From positions 1 to 38,037 of the forward strand of contig PLBO01000042.1 of the NCBI GenBank assembly GCA_003134555.1: 38,037 nucleotides of DNA. Reading direction: 5' to 3'. Shown here piece after piece: positions 31,910 to 38,037 of this stretch. A model generated the notes under the pieces. It was given only the letters and a program-made list of their open reading frames with translations. It was not told the DNA's origin and did no database searches. Each line of letters starts with the position of its first letter. Within the stretch, counting starts at the first letter, position 1. This stretch comes from Actinomycetota bacterium. Its GTDB lineage: Bacteria > Actinomycetota > Acidimicrobiia > IMCC26256 > PALSA-610. Made by a program: the position numbers and the translations under genes.

Positions 31910-32925
31910 CGAGCCACCTCCACAACTTCGGGTCGAGCCACTTTGCGTGGGCCCGCGTCGCCGGCCACCCGGTCGTCGGATTGGATGTGGTTTCCGGTCA
32001 GCTCGAGGAATACATCGTCGAGCGTCGGCGTGCGCAAGGTGAGGTGCCGCACCGGCGCCACCGTGTTGAGGGCGACGGCAATCGGTCCGATCGTCGCGGC
32101 GCCGTCGGCCGCGGTGACGGTCATCTCGTCGCCTCGGGCCTCCACGCTCAACACGCCGGCCAACGCCTCGACTGCTTCGCGCGCGGCCGCCGCGCTGCCG
32201 TCGACACGGGCGACGATGACGTCGTTGCCGACGCTCCGTTTGAGCTCGTCGGGCGTGCCCTCGGCAACCAGCCGGCCGTCGTTGATGATGCCGACCCGGT
32301 CGGCCAGCTCGTCGGCCTCTTCGAGGTACTGGGTGGTGAGGAAGATCGTCATGTCGAGCTCGCGGTTGAGCCGCCGGACCTCCTCCCACATCCGCACCCG
32401 GCTCACCGGATCGAGACCCGTGGTCGGTTCGTCGAGGAAGAGGACCTCGGGGTTATGGACCAACGCCGCGGCCAGATCGAGCCGGCGCTTCATCCCGCCC
32501 GAATAGGTGGCGATGCGGCGGTCGAGCGCGTCTCCGATGTCGATCAGCCGGCCGAGCTCGGTCAATCGCTGCTCGATCTCGGCGCGGGTCAACCCGTAGA
32601 GCCGCCCCTGGAGGCGCAATAGCTCGATCCCCGTCTGCTTGGGGTCGAGGGCAACGTCTTGCAGCGCGACGCCGATACGGAGGCGGACCTTGTCGGGCTG
32701 GGTGGCGACGTCGTAGCCGGCGACGACTGCTCTCCCCGCCGTCGGCGCCAGCAGCGTGCAGAGCACGCGGACCGTCGTCGACTTGCCGGCTCCGTTGGGA
32801 CCGAGGAATCCGTAGATCTCGCCGCGCCGGATGTGGAGGTCGAGCTCGTCGACGGCCGGGCGTCCGTCGAACTCGCGAACGAGGCGTTCGGCCACGATGG
32901 CCGTAGGCGCGTTGGGGTTGTTCAT
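31906..32925 (-). CDS. ABC transporter ATPase (DrrA-like)
   Basis: 339 aa from ATG 32925, supported by GGAGG about 9 nt upstream; a longer frame begins at 32955. Walker A is GPNGAGKST (42-50), the Q-loop VALQDVALDP, the signature YSGGMKRRLDLA, Walker B VLFLDEPTTGLD and the switch residue Gln in LTTQYLEEAD, as usual in DrrA. The C-terminal 80 residues form the DrrA-type regulatory tail with TLDDVFLELTG. It is coupled to the permease by a 4-bp overlap and divergent from the Gfo/Idh/MocA gene. Confidence 0.93.
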   Translation of the reverse strand: MNNPNAPTAIVAERLVREFDGRPAVDELDLHIRRGEIYGFLGPNGAGKSTTVRVLCTLLAPTAGRAVVAGYDVATQPDKVRLRIGVALQDVALDPKQTGIELLRLQGRLYGLTRAEIEQRLTELGRLIDIGDALDRRIATYSGGMKRRLDLAAALVHNPEVLFLDEPTTGLDPVSRVRMWEEVRRLNRELDMTIFLTTQYLEEADELADRVGIINDGRLVAEGTPDELKRSVGNDVIVARVDGSAAAAREAVEALAGVLSVEARGDEMTVTAADGAATIGPIAVALNTVAPVRHLTLRTPTLDDVFLELTGNHIQSDDRVAGDAGPRKVARPEVVEVAR

Positions 32926-32949
32926 ACCGGCATCCTCCGCCATCAAACT

Positions 32950-32964
32950 GGCCACCTAGTGACC
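32950..32964. promoter_or_regulatory. Imperfect dyad in the exporter/oxidoreductase divergent gap
   Basis: GGCCACCTAGTGACC is a partial palindrome (GGYCAC...GTGRCC) about 25 bp upstream of the ATPase start, within the 107-bp divergent region. TetR-type operators of drug exporters often look like this, but two arm positions mismatch. Confidence 0.25.
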
Positions 32965-33032
32965 TGTTTCGAATCCACGTGTTGAACCGTGAGACCGTGC
33001 GGCGGCGCCGAAATCATCGGTCGTAGCGTGGC

Positions 33033-34019
33033 GTGATGGATGTCGTGCGGATCGGTGTGCTCGGTGCGGCGCGCATTGCGCCCTCGGCGGTGATCAAGCC
33101 GGCGCCCCATGTGGGGGAGGCCGAGGTCGTCGCGATCGCGGCGCGAGACCGAGCGCGGGCCGAGAAGTTCGCGGCCAAGCACGGCGTGCCGAACGTGTAT
33201 GCCGATTACGAGGCGCTGATCGGCGCGCCCGACGTCGACGCGATCTACAACCCGTTGCCGAACGGTTTGCACGCGCCGTGGACCACGGCTGCGCTCGAGG
33301 CCGGCAAGCACGTGTTGTGCGAGAAGCCGCTCACCGCGAATGCTGCGGAGGCGGAACAGCTCGCGGCGGTTGCGCGGCAGACCGGTCTCGTCCTCATGGA
33401 GGCCTTCCATTGGCGCTACCACCCGCTCGCCCGGCGGATGGTCGAGATCGTCCGCAGCGGTGAGCTCGGCACGTTGCGCGACGTCGAGGCCGCGTTGTGC
33501 TTCCCGTTGCCGCGGTTCTCGGACATCCGCTTCCAGTACGACCTCGCGGGTGGCGCGTTGATGGACGCGGGTTGCTACACGGTGCACATTGTGCGCACCC
33601 TCGGAGGTGAGGAGCCGGAGGTTGTGCGCGCGACGCCCAAGCTGCGCACTCCCGACATCGACCGCGCGATGCGTGCCGAGTTGCGATTCCCGAGCGGCCA
33701 CACGGGCACGATCACCTGCTCGATGTGGTCGTCGTCGTTGCTGAGGCTGCACGCCAAGGCCGTCGGCGATCGCGGCGAGATGCGCGTTTTCAACCCGACG
33801 ACGCCGCAGCTCTACCACCGCCTCAAGGTCACGGTCGACGGCCGGAGCCGGGTCGAGCGCTTTCCGCGGAAGCCGACCTACGAGTACCAGCTCGAGGCGT
33901 TCTGCGCGGCGGTGCTGCGGGGCGAACCAACGCTGACACCCCCGTCCGAGTCGATCGCGAACATGCGCGTCATCGACGCGATCTACCGCGCCGCGGGCAT
34001 GAAGGTACGCGGGACCTGA
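33033..34019 (+). CDS. Gfo/Idh/MocA family oxidoreductase
   Basis: 328 aa; GTG 33033 or the ATG directly after it is the start. The Rossmann motif is IGVLGAARIAPSA. The catalytic-lysine motif is CEKPLTANAAEAEQL, followed by MEAFHWRYHP and, in the second domain, GGALMDAGCYTVH, the usual trans-dihydrodiol or sugar dehydrogenase type. The enzyme oxidises or reduces a hydroxyl group with NAD(P), on a sugar or cyclic diol; the substrate is not evident. The ending IDAIYRAAGMK is standard. It converges on the 62-aa gene. Confidence 0.92.
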   Translation: MMDVVRIGVLGAARIAPSAVIKPAPHVGEAEVVAIAARDRARAEKFAAKHGVPNVYADYEALIGAPDVDAIYNPLPNGLHAPWTTAALEAGKHVLCEKPLTANAAEAEQLAAVARQTGLVLMEAFHWRYHPLARRMVEIVRSGELGTLRDVEAALCFPLPRFSDIRFQYDLAGGALMDAGCYTVHIVRTLGGEEPEVVRATPKLRTPDIDRAMRAELRFPSGHTGTITCSMWSSSLLRLHAKAVGDRGEMRVFNPTTPQLYHRLKVTVDGRSRVERFPRKPTYEYQLEAFCAAVLRGEPTLTPPSESIANMRVIDAIYRAAGMKVRGT

Positions 34020-34037
34020 CCCTTACCCACTCGGGCA

Positions 34038-34226
34038 CTACTTGGCCGGCGATTCAGTGCTGTGCGGCCGGAGCCGTAACAGGGCGTGAGCGGAACGTAC
34101 GGCATCGAGGCAACTTTCCTCGTCGAGCGGCCAGGTACGCGCGAGGTAGCCCGCAACGACGTCATCGGCCATGCCGTGACGCAGGAGCACTTCGGCGGTG
34201 ACAACGGGTGCGACGTCTCGGCGCAT
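34038..34226 (-). CDS. Small helical protein of unknown function (62 aa)
   Basis: ATG 34226 follows GAGGGG at about 6 nt, a good ribosome site. The product is mainly helical: VTAEVLLRHGMADDVVAGYL, then a short loop with Trp and a second helix (SCLDAVRSAHALLRL). I do not recognise the family. The composition is that of a real protein and codon bias is normal. It is 130 bp downstream of the HxlR gene on the same strand. Confidence 0.55.
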   Translation of the reverse strand: MRRDVAPVVTAEVLLRHGMADDVVAGYLARTWPLDEESCLDAVRSAHALLRLRPHSTESPAK

Positions 34227-34355
34227 GAGTTCCCCTCGTGGCCCCGACGCCTCCCGCCGGCGTCATTCTTCCACGCGTTCGACTTCAGATAGGTGACGCT
34301 CAAACGTGTAGCGCCGGGGAGCCGACCGTCTTGCGCGCAGTCCGGGCCGACCGTT

Positions 34356-34781
34356 TCAGCTGACCGCGCGCGCCGCGGGCTCGTTCGCAGCCGCGCGCGC
34401 GTCGTACACCGCGCGTGCGTCGGCGATCTCTTTGCCGTGCTCACCCGCCCACGCGACGAGCGCCTGGATCGTGTCGAGCAGTGTGGCTCCGAGGGAGGTG
34501 AGCTCGTAGTCGACGCGCGGCGGCACGACGGGAAACACCGTTCGGGTGACGAGGCCTTCGCGTTCGAGTTGGCGCAGCGTGAGTGTGAGCATGCGTTGGC
34601 TGATCCCGTCGATCTCGCGCCGCAACTCCCCGAACCGGCGCACACCGTCGGCGAGAACGCAGATGACGAGCAGCGACCACTTGTCGGCGATCCGGTCGAG
34701 GATGTTGCGCACCTCGCAGGTGGGATCGGTGCGATCGGTATGGCGCGTGGGCCTCGGTGACTTGGAAATTCCGTCTTTCAT
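34356..34781 (-). CDS. HxlR-family winged-helix regulator
   Basis: 141 aa. Cys22 begins the domain ([20 protein letters not shown]), followed by [20 protein letters not shown] (recognition helix) and a wing with [17 protein letters not shown], all as in HxlR/MarR-like dimers. Many members sense electrophiles or quinones through that Cys. It lies 22 bp after the stop of the cNMP-domain phosphotransferase gene and is probably in the same transcript, so it may control that operon. Confidence 0.92.
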   Translation of the reverse strand: MKDGISKSPRPTRHTDRTDPTCEVRNILDRIADKWSLLVICVLADGVRRFGELRREIDGISQRMLTLTLRQLEREGLVTRTVFPVVPPRVDYELTSLGATLLDTIQALVAWAGEHGKEIADARAVYDARAAANEPAARAVS

Positions 34782-34803
34782 TGCTACGCGGAGGTCCTCG
34801 GCA

Positions 34804-36078
34804 TCACGACCCCTGGTCCGATTGCGCGGCGCGGAGCATCTTCGCCATCGACTGCAGCAACTTCCAGCCGATCGCTCCGTTCGCGTGCACGAGCGGACGG
34901 AACTCCCAATAGGTGAGCCCGTAACAGACGAGATCGCTCGACGCGGTGATCGTCGCCAAGCGATGACCCTCGTCGATCAGGGCGATCTCACCGAAGTGAT
35001 CGCCCGATTTCAACGTCGCTCGCTCCGCGCCGCGGATCGAGACCGTTGCCTCCCCGGAGTCGATCAGGAAGAAGGCCGCGCCGCCCGAGCCTTCCCTGAT
35101 GACCGTTTCTCCTTCGGAGAAACGTCGCACCTTGAACAGGCGCGCGATCTGCTCGACCTCGTCCGGGTCGAGCTCCGCGAAGAGCGGCACGCGTTCGAGG
35201 GCTTCGATGGGATCGCTTGTCGCCGGGCCGGGCGCAGACTCCTTCTCGTGTGACGCTCCGGTCGTGACCGCCCGGCACTGCAGCAGGTAGAGCGTCCCAT
35301 CGGCGAACGCCCACTCGATGTCGCGTGCCATGCCATAGACCTGCTCGCACCGGAGCGCGAGCTGGGCCAGCTTCTCGAGCTGGTCGTCGTCGAGGCAGAG
35401 CTGCTCCGCTCGGTCGGCCGCAACCTTCTCTTCGACCGTGCCTCCGGTCGCGACGGAGCGGATCGCCACCTGCTTGCGTCCGGCGCGGCGCTCGAGCACC
35501 CGGCCCGAGCGGTCGACCCGGAAAGTGTCGGGGATCACGAGGCCCGCAACGACCGCTTCGCCCAATCCCCAGCTCGCTTCGATCACACGCTCGTCGGCCC
35601 CCGTTACCGGATTCTGCGTGAACATCACACCGGCGACGTCGGGATCGAGCAGTGTCTGAATGACGACGCCGACGCTCGGCCGCGTGAACAGCCCGACGCG
35701 CTGGCGGTAGGTGATGGCCGAATCCGAGTTCGCCGACCACCAGATCTCCCGCAACGCCGCCGGCACTTCGTCGGCCGACGGGACGTTGAGCAGCGTGAGG
35801 TGTTGGCCGGCGAAGCTCGCGTCGGCGCCGTCCTCGTCGGCGGCGGACGAGCGCACCGCGAGCGGCACGGGCAGGAGTCGCACCGCCTTCGCGACCTTCG
35901 CGATCGCCTTTTCGTCCTCGGCGGAGACGGCCTCGACCACGGCCCCCGAGAGTGCGACGCCGGGCGGGACCGGGAGGCCATCGCGCAGGGCGTCGCCGAG
36001 CCCGACTGCTTTCGACCCGAAGATCGCAGTCTCACGCGCCTTTTCGAGCGGGACGATCTCCTTCGCGTGTTGTTTCAC
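34804..36078 (-). CDS. PEP-synthase-type ATP-binding subunit fused to a cyclic-nucleotide-binding domain
   Basis: 424 aa, GTG start overlapping the upstream stop (GTGA). Residues 1-290 are the PPDK/PEP-synthase N-terminal ATP-grasp domain: [71 protein letters not shown] and [20 protein letters not shown]. This part phosphorylates a His on the swivel domain. Residues about 305-415 are a Crp-like cNMP-binding domain ([40 protein letters not shown]), which keeps the phosphate-binding Arg. The swivel domain itself is on the preceding gene, so the two proteins form a split enzyme whose activity may respond to cAMP or cGMP (inference). Confidence 0.88.
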   Translation of the reverse strand: MKQHAKEIVPLEKARETAIFGSKAVGLGDALRDGLPVPPGVALSGAVVEAVSAEDEKAIAKVAKAVRLLPVPLAVRSSAADEDGADASFAGQHLTLLNVPSADEVPAALREIWWSANSDSAITYRQRVGLFTRPSVGVVIQTLLDPDVAGVMFTQNPVTGADERVIEASWGLGEAVVAGLVIPDTFRVDRSGRVLERRAGRKQVAIRSVATGGTVEEKVAADRAEQLCLDDDQLEKLAQLALRCEQVYGMARDIEWAFADGTLYLLQCRAVTTGASHEKESAPGPATSDPIEALERVPLFAELDPDEVEQIARLFKVRRFSEGETVIREGSGGAAFFLIDSGEATVSIRGAERATLKSGDHFGEIALIDEGHRLATITASSDLVCYGLTYWEFRPLVHANGAIGWKLLQSMAKMLRAAQSDQGS

Positions 36079-37715
36079 GTCAGGACTGTGACTTCGCCCG
36101 CGGTCCCGTCGACGCGCACACGCGTCCCGTCGGCGATGAGATCGGTCGCGTCGCGCGTTCCGACCACACCCGGGATGCCGTACTCACGCGCGACGATCGC
36201 GGAGTGCGAGAGCAGGCCACCGTTGTCGGTGACGATCGCTCCCAGCAGCGGCAACAAGATGTTGAACGCCTCCGTCGTCGCCTCGGTCAACAGAACGTCG
36301 CCTTGGACGATGCGGCCGAACTCGGAGGGACCGGAGACGCGCCGGGCCGGCCCTTCGTAGACGCCCGGACTCGCCGCCAGCCCGCGCAAGAGATGCTCTT
36401 CGTGCTCCTCCTCGGAACTGCCGAACAGTGAGCCCAATGCGATACCGACCGCGCGCATCAGTCGTCCGACCATCGGCGGCAGGCCGGACGGGTCCGGCGT
36501 CGGGGGCGGCGGCGGACCCAGGGTCGCAGGCGCGTCCTTGGTGTTGTAGTCAGTGCGTTGTTGGAAGCGCGCCAAGAGCTCGTCTGCGGACGGTCCAACG
36601 GAATCGGAGAGCAGCGAGCTCATCTCGCCGACGTCGGCATCGACGAGATGCTCGGCGTCGTGGATACGTCCCTTGCTCGCGAGCCGGCGACCGCCGGCGA
36701 GGACCGCCCGGCGCATGAGCCCCGACGCCCAGATGTCGCTGTAGATTCCGCGCTCGTCGCGGAGCCGGTAGAGGAGCCGGGCCTCCCCGAGCAACTCGTC
36801 GAACTCGGCGCGGTGCTCTTCGGGGACCTTGGCGCGGACGCCCGCGATGCGCTCGTCGACCTCGGCGGTCTCGAGGTCGCGGCCCGAGGCGGCGACGCGG
36901 ATCGAACGGAGCAGCGCGTCGGGCATCTCCAGCGCGGACGGCTCGCAGATGTCGAAGCCGTCGAGCAGTCTGTTTCCGACAAGGTCGAGATAGCCCGCCA
37001 CGGCCGCGCCCGCCTCACCCGGCAGGGCGCGCAGTGCTTCGAGCACGCGGGCGGGATCGTCCTGTGACTGGAGGAGCTCCAGAGCCGCGGGGTCCTTCCC
37101 GATGGCGGTCGTGAGCCGCACCAGCTCGTCGGACCCGCCCGCGGACACCGGCGCGGCGCCCCGCATCAGACCGAGCAGCTCGGCGGGCGGGAGCCCGGTC
37201 CAGTCCCCCACGTGCGCGAGGAAGTCGCCCGTCGGGACCACGGCCGAAGCCGTGAAGCGCATGTGCTGGGTGATCATCGCCGAGTGGTGGTCACGGCACC
37301 GCGTGATGTAGGCGACCAACTCCGCGTCGGAGAGCGCGTCCGGATCGACCGCCTGGATCTCCCGGTGCGTCGCGATCGACGACGGCTTGACGGTTTCGTC
37401 CCACTGGCGCAGCTGCTCCCGCCAGAGCTTTCCTTCCATGACCTCCTGCGCGCGCTGAAAGCGCTGCGGGATCTCGTCTTCCGGAACCGGCATCACTGAG
37501 TTGTACGCGACGCCGTTCACGTACGCCGACTGGAGGCCGTCCATGAGCATCCCGTAGAAGCGCGCAAAATCGTTGGTGCCGCGTTTGAAGGCCGCGGGAT
37601 GGGTCTCGGCCCAATAGCGCGTCGCCGGTCGAGGAAAGTGCACGTTGTCTCGCGACCAAGAACCCGGGCCCGGAGGCTCGAAACGGAGTTCAGTCATTGC
37701 CCCTGCATCTGTCAT
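36075..37715 (-). CDS. PEP-utilising swivel-domain subunit of a split phosphotransferase
   Basis: 546 aa from ATG 37715, preceded by AGAGGA; ATG 37697 is the alternative. The last 80 residues are the mobile phosphohistidine domain: TDNGGLLSHSAIVAREYGIP with His504, and VDGTAGEVTVL. The first about 420 residues resemble the middle part of rifampicin phosphotransferase-like and phenylphosphate synthase-like enzymes and would bind the acceptor. A Pro-rich linker (PPPPPTPDPSGLPP) near 405-420 joins the parts. There is no C-terminal PEP/pyruvate TIM barrel, so it is not a PEP synthase; the phosphate should pass to another acceptor. The ATP-binding subunit follows with a 4-bp overlap. Confidence 0.85.
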   Translation of the reverse strand: MTDAGAMTELRFEPPGPGSWSRDNVHFPRPATRYWAETHPAAFKRGTNDFARFYGMLMDGLQSAYVNGVAYNSVMPVPEDEIPQRFQRAQEVMEGKLWREQLRQWDETVKPSSIATHREIQAVDPDALSDAELVAYITRCRDHHSAMITQHMRFTASAVVPTGDFLAHVGDWTGLPPAELLGLMRGAAPVSAGGSDELVRLTTAIGKDPAALELLQSQDDPARVLEALRALPGEAGAAVAGYLDLVGNRLLDGFDICEPSALEMPDALLRSIRVAASGRDLETAEVDERIAGVRAKVPEEHRAEFDELLGEARLLYRLRDERGIYSDIWASGLMRRAVLAGGRRLASKGRIHDAEHLVDADVGEMSSLLSDSVGPSADELLARFQQRTDYNTKDAPATLGPPPPPTPDPSGLPPMVGRLMRAVGIALGSLFGSSEEEHEEHLLRGLAASPGVYEGPARRVSGPSEFGRIVQGDVLLTEATTEAFNILLPLLGAIVTDNGGLLSHSAIVAREYGIPGVVGTRDATDLIADGTRVRVDGTAGEVTVLT

Positions 37716-37800
37716 CGACGGTCCTCTCGGTCGCATCTCGCCGTTCGGCGCGCGCAGGCGATTATGCGGCCTGCTTCACGAGGGGCGCAAAGGTACGTCT

Positions 37801-38037
37801 TCAGAAATGACGCTGAGAGCCGAGTGTCGCCCAGCCGGCGCTGAGCTCGGCGAGGTCGGCGGGCACGACGAATTCCGGGGGCAGGTTGGGTCCCCACGTG
37901 TTGGCGGCGTGCTCCAAGCTCAGCGGCGCGCGCCCGCGTTCCCACGCGGCGTCGTCCGTGATGCGATCGAAATCCGAGTACAGCTCGAGGAACGAGCCGG
38001 AGGGGTCCCGCAGGTACCAGTAGAAGTTGGAGCCGGC
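37801..38037 (-). CDS. VOC-family (extradiol dioxygenase-like) protein, C-terminal part only
   Basis: The frame enters at the right edge and ends with TGA at 37803-37801, giving 78 residues. It starts with AGSNFYWYLRDPSGSFLELY, followed by SDFDRITDD. The Tyr and the metal-ligand Glu in DPSGSFLELYSD are the end of the second beta-alpha-beta-beta-beta module of glyoxalase/extradiol dioxygenases. The tail LEHAANTWGPNLPPEF is usual for ring-cleaving members. The 5' part is outside the window. It is upstream on the same strand as the split phosphotransferase, which hints at work on an aromatic compound. Confidence 0.75.
   Translation of the reverse strand, partial: AGSNFYWYLRDPSGSFLELYSDFDRITDDAAWERGRAPLSLEHAANTWGPNLPPEFVVPADLAELSAGWATLGSQRHF

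Noticed and set aside
34804-37715. PEP synthase or pyruvate phosphate dikinase
   Set aside because: The C-terminal PEP/pyruvate-binding barrel is absent from both genes, so the phosphate acceptor must differ.

Overview
This 38 kb window has the high G+C content and gene set of an actinobacterium. The strongest evidence is the cell-wall/cell-division block fhaA-fhaB-pstP-rodA-pbpA-pknB, followed by convergent trpG and by crgA, in the same arrangement as the pknB locus of mycobacteria. pknA, which sits between pbpA and pknB in mycobacteria, is absent. ANTAR and LuxR-LAL regulators, a Cys-Ala-Cys-Phe MauE-like protein and many start codons only 6-11 nt behind a TAnnnT box (probable leaderless mRNAs) fit a deep-branching actinobacterium. 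Acidimicrobiia is my guess, but the sequence alone does not prove it.

Layout. 1-1866: 5' part of a secreted beta-helix/Ig-like surface protein that leaves the window on the left. 1930-6678: accessory island holding an XRE regulator, an excisionase-like HTH protein, a Cas4/RecB-like nuclease, a degenerate tyrosine-recombinase-fold protein and a translationally coupled DDE transposase. The island abuts the 3' end of tRNA-Leu(CAG) at 6679-6762. 6893-14882: conserved growth/division block. 14883-15236: dense non-coding region with tandem repeats, two DnaA-box-like sites, dyads, a promoter and a strong hairpin, possibly encoding a small RNA. 15237-17029: ANTAR protein, small zinc-ribbon membrane protein and thiolase, with a perfect TetR-type operator upstream of the thiolase. 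17129-18282: histidine phosphatase and PEBP lipoprotein. 18333-20561: restriction-modification operon (methyltransferase, unknown 117-aa protein, PD-(D/E)XK nuclease). 20618-22251: SDR enzyme, MauE-like protein and small membrane protein. 22374-23451: decayed ECF sigma factor and its membrane-anchored partner. 23513-27027: osmoprotectant (OpuC-type) ABC transporter split over two divergent units. 27036-30999: CrtA-like protein, LAL regulator and small protein. 31091-32925: DrrAB-type exporter. 33033-34019: Gfo/Idh/MocA oxidoreductase. 34038-37715: small protein, HxlR regulator and a two-gene split PEP-synthase-like phosphotransferase carrying a cyclic-nucleotide-binding domain. 37801-38037: 3' end of a VOC/extradiol dioxygenase-like gene.

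Best candidates for something undescribed: (i) the R-M operon, whose methyltransferase carries at its C-terminus a copy of the neighbouring restriction enzyme with the catalytic residues replaced; (ii) the coupled pair of a tyrosine-recombinase-like protein lacking most catalytic residues and a DDE transposase, beside a Cas4-like nuclease and a tRNA gene; (iii) the split, cNMP-domain-bearing phosphotransferase, which resembles phenylphosphate synthase in architecture. All functional statements are by motif reading only; no database search was run.
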